Of a stretch of 64,000 nt of DNA, positions 1 to 12,429 are shown one piece after another. Made by a program: the position numbers and the translations under genes. Source of the DNA: Bromus sterilis (Eukaryota; Streptophyta; Magnoliopsida; Poales; Poaceae); contig OX465600.1 of NCBI GenBank assembly GCA_950022295.1, forward strand, positions 235,869,782-235,933,781, written 5' to 3'. The notes beneath the pieces are model-generated. The model was not told where the DNA came from. It did not search any database and was given only the letters and a program-made list of their open reading frames with translations. Each line of letters starts with the position of its first letter. Position 1 is the first letter of the stretch.

Positions 1-904
1 TGATTTTGAGTACCTTGTAAAGTGTGAAAGATCTCCTTTACCTTCTTGTAAAATAGAGTGTTGCCCTTAAGTGAGGAAAAGATCCCGAAGTGGACACATT
101 AAAAGATCCAAAGAGGACAAATGAGAGTTAAATAGAAAGAGCCATTGAGGCCACCAAAAAAATACAAAAAATAGAAAAAGAGAAAAAGAAATAAAAAGAG
201 AGAAAGGGGCAACACTACTATCCTTTCGAGAGATCCACACTAGTACTCCCTTTATATCCTTGTACTCCATAGAGATGATCTTTTTACATATAGTTTGGAG
301 AGCTTCCTAGCTCGTATGTGCACCCATTGCATGGCAATCCCTACTCCTCACATCATATCTATCATTTGGCCCCTCTCGCCTATGATTGTCCTCATTGACG
401 TGAGCCTTTCTCATCCTTTTTATCTTCCTCCTCCACCATATTTCTCTCTTTGTCATCCTAAGTGTCAACTTTCGTGCTTACGCTCATCCATTGCATGAGT
501 GCTCAAAATGTCGAAAAGGAGTGGATCAAATTGACTTGTACCTGGCTAGTGGTCTGGGGACGAGTCAAGATAAGATTCCAAAGAAGAACAAGTGTGAAAA
601 TTTAGTAGATTGAGTTCTCAACACAAAAATACTTTTTCTCGTATTCCATATCCCCTTTCTTGCACGCAAACACCATTTGGAGACATTCGAGTCACGGACA
701 GCGAGAGCTCTTGCGCCTTTTGTTCTTTTGTTAATTGTTTCAATGCTAATATAGACTCTTGCATGTTATGACTTGAATTTAATCTCTAACCTTGATTGCT
801 TTACTTTTCAAAGTTCTTTTATGGTTGCTAGCATGTCACCACAGAAATTATGCTTGTTATCATTTACCTACTCGAGGACGAGCAGGAATTAAGCTTGGGG
901 ATGT
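1..904 (+). mobile_element. ATH1: 3' internal region of an Athila-like gypsy element, cut by the window edge
   Basis: Non-coding 3' internal sequence that runs into an LTR at 905 through a polypurine-rich stretch (aattaagcttggggatgt). The same sequence occurs inverted at 53616-54520 inside the complete element ATH5, which identifies it. No pol coding is visible. Short reading frames in it have no recognisable domain and recur only because the repeat recurs. Confidence 0.8.
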
Positions 905-2514
905 TGATACGTCCAAAATGTATCTATAATTTCTGCTTGCTCCATGCATGTTTTGGGTGATATTGCTATGATCTAGATACACTTTCATACACTTTTGATC
1001 ATATTTGGACTAACCTATTAACTCAGTGCACTCCAGTGCCAGTTCCTGTTTTCTGCTATTTTTCTATTTTAGTTTTCCCCCATATAAAAAGTGCCAGAAA
1101 AATTCGGGAAAATTCAGATAAAAAATCAGCGTGACGGAAGCTTCGAGAAGAGCCCGGGAGGGGCCAGAGGGGAGCCAGGGGGCCCAGGCGTCCACCCGGC
1201 GCGGCCCCACCCCTGGCCGCGCCAGGGGGGCGCCTGGGGCCCCTGGTCCACCTCTGGCTGCCCCCTTTCGCCTATTTATCCCCCGTCACGGGAAAACTCC
1301 AGAAGCAGAACCCTATTCCATGAACTCGCCTCTGTTCCGCCGCCGCCGCACTTCCAAGATCGGGAGCACCAGAAGACCTCTTCCCGGCACCCTGTCGGAG
1401 GGAGGATTGACCTCCGGGAGTCTCCTCTCCACCATGGATGTCTTGTGAGTAGTTTTCCTTGGACCATGGGTCCGTGATCAGTAGCTATGTGATGTTCTCC
1501 TCCCCTCTTTGATCTTCATTGTTTAGACCTCGTGAGCTGCCCTACATGATCGAGGCACCTTTGTAATATTTCTGTTGTTGCTATGTTGAGTTTGATCGGA
1601 TCTGATGGATTATGAGATTATGTTCAGATTGTGATAGAGTAATATATTTGGTCTTTATCTCTTATATTGTTGTTCCTAAGTAATTCTTTCATGTTCTCCA
1701 TTGCTGTTTATTGCTTTGGCCAAGTAGTAGGTAGTGACTCCAAGAGGGAGCGTTGTGATAGATTGTGGGTTCATGCCTCCCCGATGACATGCTTGAGTGA
1801 CAGAAACATGAGTCTAGGGGGTGTGCTGTTGCCACAAGGGGGAAAACAACGGTGCTTGTGACCACGGTCACAAGGATTGCTTACTTTACGCAAAGTTCTT
1901 TTATTGCAGTTGTCTGTTTCTTAGGGTTTACACTTTGGGTGGGGCTCGCAACTTAATACCAGCGAGATGTTCTGGATAGATATCTCAAGGTGGATGATTG
2001 GTAGTAGATGCAGATGGATTTCGGACTACTTATTTTGGCGTACTGTCCGTGCTTTTGAACCTCTTCCTTTCTTTTATAGCATAGTTAGCATTGCGGTGCG
2101 TTCATAATCCTGTCAATTGCCCTTCTGTAATTTGTTTACCTCGCATAGCAGTTTTATCGTCTTTTGGGAGAGAGACATCACTAGCGAACATCACGTATCC
2201 CGGTCCATATCCTCATTACTGATTCCAAGCTATCTTTACTTTTCCGCTTTTACTTGATATCATTATCACTTGTGTTTTACCCTTTGTGAACAACAAGACC
2301 GGAGAGATTGACAACCTCTCTGAACTTCGTTGGGAACAAAGTTATCTGTGTATGTGTGCAGGTCCACGTCAGTCGCGCCGCTGACACCTACTTATCATAT
2401 CCGGAGTCCTACGGGAGACAAACCTTGGTATCTTCACCGAGGGAAACTCGCTGCTGCACTGCATCACGCCTTCCACTTGGGGCTCACCAACGAAGGGCGA
2501 GAAGCCGCTAAGCA
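905..2514 (+). repeat. ATH1 3' LTR (Athila-like)
   Basis: Starts tgatacgtcc and ends ccgctaagca. It matches, in inverse orientation, both LTRs of ATH5 (52004-53615 and 57746-59366) and the solo LTR at 17556-19177. A GC-rich block (about 1140-1440) carries proline/arginine-rich open frames that recur in every copy and are not genes. The following bases cttgc are the probable right copy of the target duplication; the left copy is outside the window. Confidence 0.85.
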
Positions 2515-2945
2515 CTTGCTAATGTCATCCATTGCATGAGTGCTCAAAATATCGAAAGGGAGTGGATCAGTTTGACTTGTACCTGGCTAGTGGTCTGGGG
2601 ACGAGTCAAGATAAGAATCCAAAGGAGACTAAGTGTGAAACTTTAGTAGATAGTTGTTCTCAACAACCTTATTTTTTATCTCGTATTTCCCTATCCCCTG
2701 CTTGCACGCAAACACCATCTTGAGACATTAGAGTCACGGACAGCGAGAGCTCTTGCACCTTTTGTTCTTTTGTTGCTTGTGTCAATGCTAATATAGACTC
2801 TTGCTTGTTAAGACTTGAATTGAATTGCATGCTTTGATTGCTTTACTTAAAATTCCTAATATGGTTGTGTGCCATGTCACCACAGAAATTATGCTTGTTA
2901 TCATTTACCTACTCGAGGACGAGCAGGAATTAAGCTTGGGGATGT
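2515..2945 (+). mobile_element. ATH2: 3' internal fragment of a second Athila-like element
   Basis: Repeats with divergence the sequence seen at about 485-904 (shared stretch tccattgcatgagtgctcaa). ATH1 is therefore inserted in the internal region of a related element. It ends in the same aattaagcttggggatgt purine-rich stretch before the next LTR. No coding seen. Confidence 0.75.
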
Positions 2946-4398
2946 TGATACGTCCCAAACGTATCTATAATTTATGCTTGCTCCATGCATGTTTTGTGTG
3001 ACTTTGCCATGTTTTGCTTGAACTTTCATACACTTTTGAGCATATTTGGACTAATCTATTAACCCAGTGCACCAAGCTGCTAGTTGTTGTTTTCTGCTGT
3101 TTTTGTATTTCAGTTTTTCCGGCCAATAAAAGTGCCCCAAAAAATCCGGAAAATCAGATAAAAATCAGCGACCCGGAAGCTTCCGGAAACACCAAAGGAT
3201 GGAAGGGGGGCCACCACAGGGACTCCAGAAGAGTCCCTGGCGTGGCCCCACCCTAGGCCGCGCCAGGGAGCCTCCTGGCTGCCCTGTGGCCCCTCTCGGT
3301 GCCCCCCTTCTCCTATATTTACCCCCGTGACGGAAACCCCTAAGATCGATCTCTTTTCCGCGATCTCGCCTCTGTACCTCCGCCGCCGCCGTTTCTAGAT
3401 CGGGGCTGCCTGGAGAAGCTGCCCCGGCACCCTGCCGGGAGGAGGAACCCCCTCCGAGAGACCATCCATAGCCATGGACGCCTCCCGTATGTACCGTGAT
3501 CAGTTCCCCTTGGACCATGGGTCCGTGACCAGTAGCTATGTGATGTACTTCTCTCCCCTCTTTGTGCTTCCACTTTCGAGACCTCGTGAGCTGCCTCACA
3601 TGATCAAGGCACTTCTGTAATTTTCTGTTGTTGCTATGCTGAGTTTGTTGGGATCTGATGGATTATGAGACTATGTTTAGATTGTGATGAGTAATATATT
3701 TGGTTCTTCTCTTATATATTTTGTTCTTGAGTAAATTCTTGCATGTTCTCCGTTGCCGTATTTTACTTTGGCCAAGTATTTTGATTGTGGGTTCATCCCC
3801 TTGATGTCTAGCTTGAGTGACAGAAACATGAGACTAGGGGATGTGCTGTTGCCACCAGGGATAAAACAACGGTGCTTGTATCCGCGGGTGCAAGGATTGT
3901 TTACTTTACAGAAAGTTCTTTTAATGCAGTTGTCTGTTGCTTTCAGTTTACACTTTGGGTGGGATTCGCAACTTAATACCAGCGAGATGTTCTGGATAGA
4001 TATCTCAAGGTGGATGATTCGTAGTAGATGCAGTTGGATTTCGGTCTACTTACCTTGGCTTACTGCCCATTGGTTTTGAGCCCTTCCTTTCTTTGCAGCA
4101 TAATTAGCATTGCGGTGCCTTCGTAATCCTGTCAATTGCCCAACTGTGATTTGTTTACCTCGCTAGCACTTTCATCGTCTTTTGGGAGAGAGACATCACT
4201 AGTGAAAATCACGGGACCCCGTTCCATTTTCACATTACTGTTTACACCTTCAATTTACTTTCAGTTGCCACTATCATTATCTCTTGCGTTGATCCTTTGT
4301 AAACAGCAAGGCCGGAGGAATTGACAACTCCTTTGTACTCGTTGGGAGAAAAGTTATTTGTATCTGTGTGCAGGTCCAGGTGAAGTTAGCAATATCGT
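2946..4398 (+). repeat. ATH2 LTR, truncated by insertion of TAT1
   Basis: Starts tgatacgtcc and follows the ATH1 LTR for most of its length: a GC-rich block at about 3170-3480, then a conserved 3' half. It diverges after aggtcca at about 4375 and stops where the next LTR (tgtcggggg) begins at 4399. The missing LTR end is not found in the window. Clearly a diverged subfamily of the ATH1 LTR. Confidence 0.75.
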
Positions 4399-5242
4399 TG
4401 TCGGGGGAATGACCCCCGGGTAGGGTCACCCAGGGGAAACAGTTCATCATGGCAAAGATCACCGACCTAATGGTCACTGATCTAGTCAAGGCCGAGCTAA
4501 ACAAGATCAAGAAGGAAATGGGCCGATTTGTTCCAATTAAGGGCCGATTGCCCTAAGAGAGGGCGCAATCGGCCTCACCCAGGAGCATCCGGCTGAAGTA
4601 AGAAGAGAAACATCCGATCAGAGGTCCAGGTCGGACACCTGGTACAAGAGCATTCAATGCGCAGTCCCTGAAGATCGGGACTGTCAGAGGCGTCCGGTCT
4701 CCTCCAGCGCCGATCACGCGGACAAGCCGACAGGCCTAAGTATCTAGCTTCATTGTTCACTACCGAGGTCTATAGGATAGCGGTATGGCGAGCCGCAAGT
4801 CTACACCGGGTCATCCGGAGGAGCACGATGTGAGGTCCCTAGCTTAGCTGACGTAGACAGTTGGGCCCTCCTCTGTGTATTTTTACCTTTGTACCCCGGG
4901 CTCGGCCTATAAGAGCCCCGGGTACCCCTCCTGCATGGGGGACGACGAAGCAGTTTTTACAATCTCACCCACCGTAGAGAGAGCAAGGAGAGAGTAGTGA
5001 CCAGAGGCCCTTTTCTTCTTCCTCTCAAACAGCTCAAGGAGCATTCATTGTAGCCAGAGTTATTGCATATAGCTAGCTCGGCATGACTAGGGGTGTTATC
5101 TCTATGGAGAGCCCCGAACCTGGGTACATCGTGTTGTCTCACCGTGTGTTGCCATTCTCGCTTCCGGTACCAGCGACACTAACCTCGATTTGTCCCCCTC
5201 ATTAGCCATCCCCATGGCATCTGCCGTTACATATCGACGACA
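4399..5242 (+). repeat. TAT1 5' LTR
   Basis: 844 bp bounded by the 5-bp inverted ends tgtcg and cgaca and followed directly by a primer-binding-like site. The upstream target bases are probably atcgt; the partner copy is not in the window. A TATA motif lies at 4908-4913. Confidence 0.8.
4908..4913 (+). promoter_or_regulatory. TATA box of the TAT1 LTR
   Basis: TATAAG in a GC-rich setting (cggcctataagagccccggg), about two thirds into the LTR where a U3/R promoter is expected. Inferred from motif and position only. Confidence 0.5.
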
Positions 5243-5261
5243 GTTTGCGCCCACCGTGGGG
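5243..5261 (+). other. TAT1 primer-binding site
   Basis: gtttgcgcccaccgtgggg sits immediately after the LTR. It resembles the TGGCGCC-type primer sites of Tat-lineage elements, with one base missing from the usual core. Confidence 0.6.
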
Positions 5262-5575
5262 CGGGCCGAGGCGTCGACTGGAGTTCTGATCCGGACGGGA
5301 TCATCATCAGCATCGCGCGTGCGCCTCGCCTCCGGCCTGGTGATGAGGAGCGGAGCATGGGACTTCTTCATCGACAACGCCTCGCGGTTTGGGCTGGAAT
5401 GCCTCTACCACGCAGCGTCATCATTCCCTTTGGAGGACATCGCGTTTTCGTCGCGGCACTTCCTGACGTGTTTCCCAGGGAGGTGCGGGTGTTTTCTGAG
5501 CTCACGGATCCGTTGCCAGGAGGGCCGGATGCCGTGGGAACAGAGGGCACGACTGCGCACATTCGTGCGTAGGTT

Positions 5576-7486
5576 ATGATGGCTGGAGCGTCCAGTCGCC
5601 ACATTTCCACTTCAGCCACCCGAGCCGCGAGGGCAGCAACCACGGCTCCAGCAGGCCCAAGCAACCCACCGGACGTGCTCAACACTCCCGTGGATCTTCA
5701 CGCCGATCCGGCCGTGGCTCAGGCCGAGCTAGATAAGGTGCGTCAGGCTCTGAAGGAGCAGTCAGATAGGATCGACACTGAAAAGCGCCGGATGAAGGCA
5801 TCAGTTCGGGAGTACAACGCAGCGCATGGCATTCGGCAGCGTGTTATCCCACCCCCGGTGATCGAGGAGCACCGAGCACCAGGCCGAGAGGTCGGCAGAG
5901 AGCTGGGAGGAGCTCAGCAGCCAGTAACAACACTCATCGCTGTTCCGCAGATCTCATACAGTTCTCCTGTGAAGAACATGAGAGCTGCCGAGCAGATCGC
6001 CATCGAGCTGGAACATCTGGAAGGAGAAGAGCTGCGGGAGAGGACGCGCCGAATGCGCGACCTCATAACTACAGCGAACCAGCAGCAAAAGGTGGCCACC
6101 GAGCAGCAAGGGCCAGTAGCATCAAAATCAGTTCGGGCAACTGCGGGTGCGAACCAGCCGAATGCGCCACAGCGGCAGCAGAGGCAGGCATCCTCGCCGC
6201 ATGGCAGTTTGCACCGCAGTCGGAGGAATCAAGGGGCTGCAGGAGGCAGTCGGAGGGACGAGCCAGCAGTCAACAGCAGGTGCAACGAGCAACCGGCGGC
6301 ATCAGTGCGGCCGCCAATAAGCCAGCGGTTAGGTCCCCGAGCAATCGCGGATAATGACGCAAGACACCGAATCGAGCAGTTGCAGCAGGATAAGCAACCG
6401 GAAGATGATGCGCCGGTGGGTCCAGCATGTTTCGGCCCGCGCATTCGGCAAGAGCAGTTCCCCAAAGGCTTCACATTGCCCAGGGACAACCCCAAGTACA
6501 ATGGATCAGTCAAACCAGAAGATTGGCTGCTCGGTTATATGACAGCCGTCGGTATCGCAGGAGGTGGTCGGCGCGTAGCTGTGCGCTATGCTCCGCTCAT
6601 GCTTCAAGGTTCAGCTCGGTCCTGGTTAAACAGTTTTCCCAGCAACAGTGTCAATTGTTGGAAGGATTTTGAGGACGCATTTGTTCATAACTTCACGGGT
6701 ACTTACGAGCGCCCAGGTCTGCCTCGGCACCTGGCACTCTGTGTACAAGGGAAGGACGAGCCCCTTCGCGATTACCTTCAGCGGTGGATCAAGCTCAGGA
6801 ACACTTGCAAGGGAGTTCATGAAATCCAAGCCATCCAGTAATTCACTGATGGCTGCTTGGACGGGTCTTTGTTGAAGCACAAGCTCCCGTGCAAGGAAAT
6901 AACTTCTTTGGCCGATCTGATGAGGATAGCCAATTCATTTGCCGCATCTGACTCTGCAATGCGCCCGATCACGTTAAGTCCCAGTGGTTTTATCCAAGAA
7001 CAACCATCCGGCCAGCAGCAGCAATCGGCAGAAGAAAATGGGCCAAACGGTCCCAATCAGCGCGAGAGGCGCGAGATCCAGAGGAACAGCAACTTATGCA
7101 ACAACAACAACAACAACACCCCCAATTTCAACAACAACAACACTGGTTTCAACAAGAGGAAGGATGAGCAGCCGGATGCCCAGTATGGCAATCGGCAGGT
7201 AGCAACAGTGCAGCACCAAGAGGAACAAGGGGCTGCGGGAGGCAGTCGGAAGCAGAAGCCTGCATAAAGGCCGCCAGGTCAGCCCAGGCCCCCATACATA
7301 TTTGAGGACATGATGAACCAGCCCTGCAAGATGCATAGTGGATTAGGCAAGCCCACATCGCACACCACTCGGCAGTGCATTTGGGTTGAGCGTTTGGCAA
7401 AGGGAGGAGCAGGAAATCCACCCCCACCACCGCCCCCACCCCCAGCCCACCACCAGCAAATGCTCGGCAGCAGTTCCCACGTCTAG
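5576..7486 (+). pseudogene. TAT1 gag (broken)
   Basis: One reading frame from ATG 5576 to TAG 7484-7486, interrupted by in-frame TAA at 6839-6841 and 7265-7267. The amino part is rich in Ala, Gln and Arg and coiled-coil prone. The middle has the Retrotrans_gag pattern (PEDWLLGYMTAV, then ARSWLNSFPSNSV and FVHNFTGTYERPG). After the second stop the frame still shows a C-X2-H...H-X4-C metal-binding-like motif (CKMH...SHTTRQC, about 7325-7378), followed by a proline run. The first stop truncates Gag inside its capsid-like domain, so the protein is not functional as read. Confidence 0.75.
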
Positions 7487-7497
7487 ATGCAGCATAT

Positions 7498-8320
7498 ATG
7501 ATCTTCACCAGAGAGTCGAATGACAAGGGCAGTCGGAGATCCCGTGAGCATGCAGTCAATGCCACCATGCCAACAATTTCTCAGAGGATGAACTGGTCGA
7601 ACAATGCCATAACATGGTGCCCAGAAGACCACCCGAGCATAATGCCCAACCCGGGCAGTTATATGCTCGTGGTGGATGCAATTTTGTCAGCACCATTGTA
7701 TTCATGCAAGTTCACCAGGACGCTTATTGATGGAGGCAGTTCCATCAACATTCTGTACAAAGACACAATGATCAAGCTCGGCATCAGTGAGAGCGAGTTG
7801 GAGCCCAGCAGAACCACGTTTCATGGGATAGTGCCCGGCCTGTCATGTACCCCATTAGGCCGCATTCGGCTTGAGGTAGTATTCGGGTCGGAAGAGAATT
7901 TCCGCCGAGAACCGATCTGGTTCGAGGTGGCCGATCTGAGCAGCCCATACCATATTTTTGCTTGGGTCGCCGGCGATCACCAAGTTCCTGTTCAACATCA
8001 TGCAGCCTTACCTGAAGATGAAGCTCCCAGGGCCGAATGGTCCAATTACTGTGTGTGGTGACTACAAAAAGTCACTGGAGTGTTCGTCTGCTGGTTCCAA
8101 GCTAGCTGATGCTCTGGTCATTGATGCAGAGCGGCGCCAGCTCGACAAGGTCGTAGCAGCAGTCCAAGCTCAGATAAAGGACCCCATGCCGAGCATGAAG
8201 GACAATAGACCGGATGATGAAACCATATTTCAAGCGGAAAAGGACAGCAAGAGGATTGCCTTGGACCCCTCCGACCCGAGCAAGTGCGTCATTGTTGGGG
8301 CCAGGCTCAGCAGCAAATAG
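7498..8320 (+). pseudogene. TAT1 pol, protease region (frameshifted)
   Basis: Frame 7498-8061 contains the retropepsin signature LIDGGSSINIL; the catalytic triad is D-G-G, as in Tat elements. Near 7955 the coding moves to another frame, open 7958-8320, which ends in an in-frame TAG (8318-8320) just before the reverse transcriptase. The downstream text (PGPNGPITVCGDYKKSLECS) is the usual linker between protease and RT in this lineage. One frameshift and one stop disrupt it. Confidence 0.75.
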
Positions 8321-9740
8321 GAAGGCGAGCTCATCGAGTTCCTCCATGAGAACCGTGACATCTTCGCATGGTCCCCACATGACATGCCTGGTGTACCGAG
8401 GGAACTTGCCGAGCATAAGCTTCATATCCGACCTGGATCCAAGCCGATCAAGCAGCCACTTCGGCGTTTTTCAGAAGAGAAGAGAGGAGCAATCGGCGAT
8501 GAGATAGCCAAGTTGCTCGCAGCAGGATTTATCAAGGAAGTGTTCTACCCAGACAGGTTAGCGAATCCAGTTCTGGTTCCGAATAAGAATGGTACTTGGC
8601 GCATATGTATAGATTACACCTGCCTGAATAAGGTCTGCCCCAAGGATCCTTTTGCGTTGCCCCGTATCGATCAAGTGATTGACTCTACGGCTGCCTGTCA
8701 GCTCCTATGCTTTCTAGATGCCACAGCAGGCTATCACCAGATTAAGCTTGATGTAAACAATCAGATTAAAACAACTTTTATTACCCCTTTCGGGGCTTAT
8801 TGCTACATCACCATGCCATTCGGCCTGAAAAACGGCGGCGCGACTTATCAGCGTACTATGCAGCGATGTGTTCGGCCTCAGTTAGGTCGGAACATTCATG
8901 TATATGTAGATGACCTCGTTGTCAAGTCGGTGCTGGGATCAACCTTGTTGGATGACCTCAAGGAGACATTCGCAAATTTGCGAGCATACCAGATCAAGCT
9001 CAACCCAGAGAAATGTGTGTTCGGCGTGCCAGCTGGCAAGTTGCTTGGTTTTCTGGTTTCTGAGAGAGGAATAGAGTGCAATCCCGAGAAGATTGCAGCA
9101 ATCGAGAGGATGGGCAAGCCTAGAAATCTCAAGGACGTGCAAAAGTTCACCGGATGCTTGGCATCGCTCAGCCGATTTCTCAGTCGACTGGGAGAGAAGG
9201 CAATTCCGCTGTATCAGCTAATGAAAAAAACATACAAGTTCAGCTGGACACCGCAGGCGAACGAAGCATTCAAGCAGCTCAAGTGCATGATGTCTACCGC
9301 TCCAGTGCTGGTAGCTCCAAAGGAAAAAGAGCCAATGATACTATATATTGTAGCAACCACTCGGGTGGTCAGTATTGTCATGGTGGTCGAGCGTCCTAAA
9401 AAGGACAAGGCACAACCGGTGCAATGGCCGGTGTATTATGTCAGCGAAGTGCTCTCCACCTCCAAGCAAAACTACCCCCATTATCAGAAGATGTGCTATG
9501 GTGTGTACATGGCGGCAAGAAAGTTGAAGCCCTATTTCCAGGCGCATCCGGTCACGGTAGTCAGTTCGGCTCCATTGGCAGAAATAATTGGCAGTCGGGA
9601 CGCATCCGGTCGGGTGGCAAAATTGGCCATTGATATTGCAACCCATGGGATCAAGTATGAGCCTCGGACAGCAGTCAAGTCTCAAGTTCTGGCGGATTTT
9701 CTGGTGGATTGGGCAGAAACTCAGTATATACCCCCCCCCC
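8321..9740 (+). pseudogene. TAT1 pol, reverse transcriptase and connection
   Basis: Continues in the same frame after the TAG and is open to 9904, though meaningful only to about 9735. RT hallmarks appear in order: LHIRPGSKPIKQPLRRF, NGTWRICIDYTCLNKVCPKD, FLDATAGYHQIKLD, the LPFGLKN-equivalent MPFGLKNGGATYQ, and the active-site box YVDD at about 8905-8917. A connection region follows (FTGCLASLSRFLSRLGEKAIPLY). A run of C at about 9730-9738 coincides with the loss of frame into RNase H, so slippage in that run is the likely cause. Confidence 0.85.
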
Positions 9741-10200
9741 TGTCCGGATTCTCAGTTCTGGCACATGCACTTCGATGGATCCAAGATGATGACCGGACTA
9801 GGGGCTGGTGTTGTTTTTTACTTCTCCGAAAGGTGACAAGCTCGAGTATGTGTTGCAGATCCACTTCGCTGTATCAAACAATGTGGCCGAATACGAAGCT
9901 TTAGTACATGGAGTCCGATTGGCCAAGGAGATTGGCATTATGTGAATTCTGTGTTACGGTGATTCCGATCTGGTGGTGCAGCAATGCACTAGCACTTGGG
10001 ACGCGAAGGATGAAAATATGGCAAGATACAGATTCCTTGTGCGGCAGTTGTCTGGATTCTTTGAGGGGTGTGAATTCCATCACATCCCCCGAGCTGAAAA
10101 TGAAGCAGCAGATGCACTGTCCAAGCTAGGGTCTACCAGAAAGGAAATTCCTCCAGGAGTATCACTAGAAAACATCCACAAGCCATCCATCAAGCCTTCC
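9741..10200 (+). pseudogene. TAT1 pol, RNase H region (multiple frameshifts)
   Basis: After the poly-C run the coding moves to the frame giving HMHFDGSKMMTGLGAGVVF (to about 9836). It then moves to the frame giving NNVAEYEALVHGVRLAKE and GDSDLVVQQ, and ends in AENEAADALSKLG (about 10087-10126). The D..., E..., D... and terminal A-D-x-L-S-K motifs are those of the RNase H used by Tat elements. A TGA at 9942-9944 and at least two frame changes break it. Confidence 0.75.
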
Positions 10201-10435
10201 CCAGAATCAGAGTCAATCTTTATTCCGGCCGACCTGAAGATGGCAGAACTCGAAGCAAAGAAGAAAAAGGTAAAGGAGCATTCGGCCGCACTAGGGGCTG
10301 CCGATTGCGAACCAGGGGCTGCTGTCGTCAGCTCGGGTACTGAGGGGACCATGCCAGACGCGATCGGCTCCTCCTCCTCCGAGCTGCCAGCAGCAGAAGT
10401 CACACATCCAGAGCCAGAAGCAGTTACTGTGATGG

Positions 10436-11681
10436 TGATCATGGCAGCGCCGTCATGGGCAGAACCATTCAGAGATTTCCTGGTAGATGGCATACTCCCA
10501 GAGGATGAAGTGGAAGCTCGGCAAATACAGCGCCGATCTGGATCATACATGATCATCAACAACGAGCTGGTGCATCAAAGTGCAACAGGAGTCCTTCAGC
10601 GGTGTGTGGAAGAGGACAAGGGGCTGGAATTGCTCTAAGACATCCATCAAGGCGAGTGCGGTCATCATGCATCAGCAATAGCAATAGTGGCCAAGGCTTT
10701 TCGCCATGGTTTTTGGCCGACTGCGAAATCAGCTGCAGAAGATCTGGTCAAGCATTGCAATGTGTGTCAAAGATTCAAAGCAAAAAGCCATTTACCAGCC
10801 TCAGCACTCAAAACCATTCCGATTACATGGTCATTTGCAGTTTAGGGTCTGGATATGGTAGGACCGTTCAAAACAAGAAGAGGTGGCATGACACACTTAC
10901 TGGTAGCAGTGGACAAATTTACCCAAGTTGATAGAGGCAGGGCCGATCAAGACACTAGATGGGCCGACTGCGGTCAGGTTCATAGCAGATATCATGGTCA
11001 GATATGGAGTGCCACACAGTATCATCACTGCCCATGGAACAAACTTTGCAAAGGGGGCGCTAGCTCGGTTTGCCTCCCAGCAGGGCATCCGGCTGGACGT
11101 CGCATCCATAGCTCACCCCCAGTCAAATGGTCAAGCAGAGCGGGAGAATGGTCTCATTCTGTCCGGAATCAAGCCAAGATTGGTGGAGCCACTGGAAAGA
11201 GCACCCGGAGCATGGATTGACGAGCTGCCAGCAGTGCTTTGGATTTTGCGCACCACACAAAACCGTTTAACGGGATTCACTCCCTTCTTCCTAGTATACG
11301 GCTGAAGCAATTCTCCCTTGTGACATTGAGTTCGATTCACCGCGTCATGCCATGTATACGGAGGCAGAAGCCAAGGAAGCTCGCGAGGATGGTGTTGATC
11401 TTACAGAAGAAGCCTGTCTCCTGGCCCTGTCCAGGTCGGCAATATACCAGAAGAAGCTACGTCACTACCACAACAAGAAGATCCGTCCCCTAGCTTTTCG
11501 TGAGGGTGACTTGGTGTTGCGCCAGATCCAGAAATCGGACGGACAACACAAGTTATCCTCTCCTTGGGAAGGCCCATTCGTCGTCAGTCGAGCACTGAAA
11601 AACAATGCATATTACCTCATTAATCTCAGGAAGCCAACCCGGTATGTGGATACTTCGGGGCAAGAAACGGAGCGTCCTTAG
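10436..11681 (+). pseudogene. TAT1 pol, integrase (broken; one catalytic Asp replaced)
   Basis: Begins with PSWAEPFRDFLVDG, then a zinc-finger-like H-H-C-C stretch across 10636-10780 (HQGECGHH, HCNVCQRF). Core motifs: first Asp in LDMVGPFKT (frame open from 10855), and the second motif reads IITAHGTNF where the family has ITDNGT-type sequence, so the catalytic Asp is Ala. The Glu motif HPQSNGQAERENG is kept (frame 10928-11305). The C-terminal GPY/F-type module SPWEGPFVVSRAL follows in another frame (11352-11681), ending at a TAG. Stops and three frames make it non-functional. Confidence 0.8.
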
Positions 11682-12100
11682 AACGCCGAGCTGTTATGTC
11701 CGTTTTACAGTTGAATGGTATTGTTTGTATCCTCTCCCTTTGTGGAATTATTATTAATGAGAACAGCCGTGCGTCCATGAGACTGCATTCGGCAGGAGTT
11801 ATGAAATTACTTGTTTAACATGTTTCAGTCCTTGGGGTCAGCAAAAGCAGACCCGGTACTGGACGGGTGCCCCGAAAAGGGTATACTTGGAGAAAGAGCG
11901 AAACGAGCGAAGGGTTTTGTGAAAGCTGGTCCGAACCGAATGCAGACCGCAGGTCGGCTGTAATGTCGGGGGGATGCGGCCGAGCAGAACTATCAATCGG
12001 AAAGTTCACACTCAAAGTATAGCCGTTATCAGACCCGCCGATTGTGACCAGGCTGGCTGGCCAAGCAATCGGCAGGTCGCAATCGGCCCATCTATGAAAC
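11682..12100 (+). other. TAT1 post-pol spacer, left part
   Basis: Non-coding. It ends with gaaac (12096-12100), the left target duplication of SIR1, and resumes at 29836. It contains tgtcggggggatgc (about 11960), which resembles the TAT1 LTR start, but nothing after it follows the LTR. Confidence 0.6.
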
Positions 12101-12429
12101 TGAAAGTACTATCTTGCCCTTAATTTTATTTTTATGTTGATGACAATGTACATATAGAGGACTAATCATGTTTGCCAAGTATATCTCAGGTTTTAGTCCT
12201 CGGTGCGTTGTGTTGGTGGATCAAGGACCATCTAATCATGTCGATATGCTCAAGATACAGATCCAATCCATGTTAAAGCGTAAGCTTTTCGGTTTATCTT
12301 GAGTATAGGGATCCCCGCACTATTAAGAGGGGATCGGTGGGTTTGTGTTTAAGATTTGCTCAAAGCTAATTAAAACAAAAACATCTCAACACAATATTGG
12401 AGCTCAAAAATAAAAATATGATCGCTGCT

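Noticed and set aside
1091..1477. Proline/arginine-rich open frames in GC-rich blocks (also 3165-3599, 18603-18956, 53070-53399, 58808-59180)
   Set aside because: They recur at the same place in every Athila-like LTR, in several frames at once, and reflect base composition.
11960..12100. TAT1 3' LTR start at the tgtcggggggatgc phrase
   Set aside because: Beyond the first bases it does not follow the 5' LTR, and it precedes the antisense gene.
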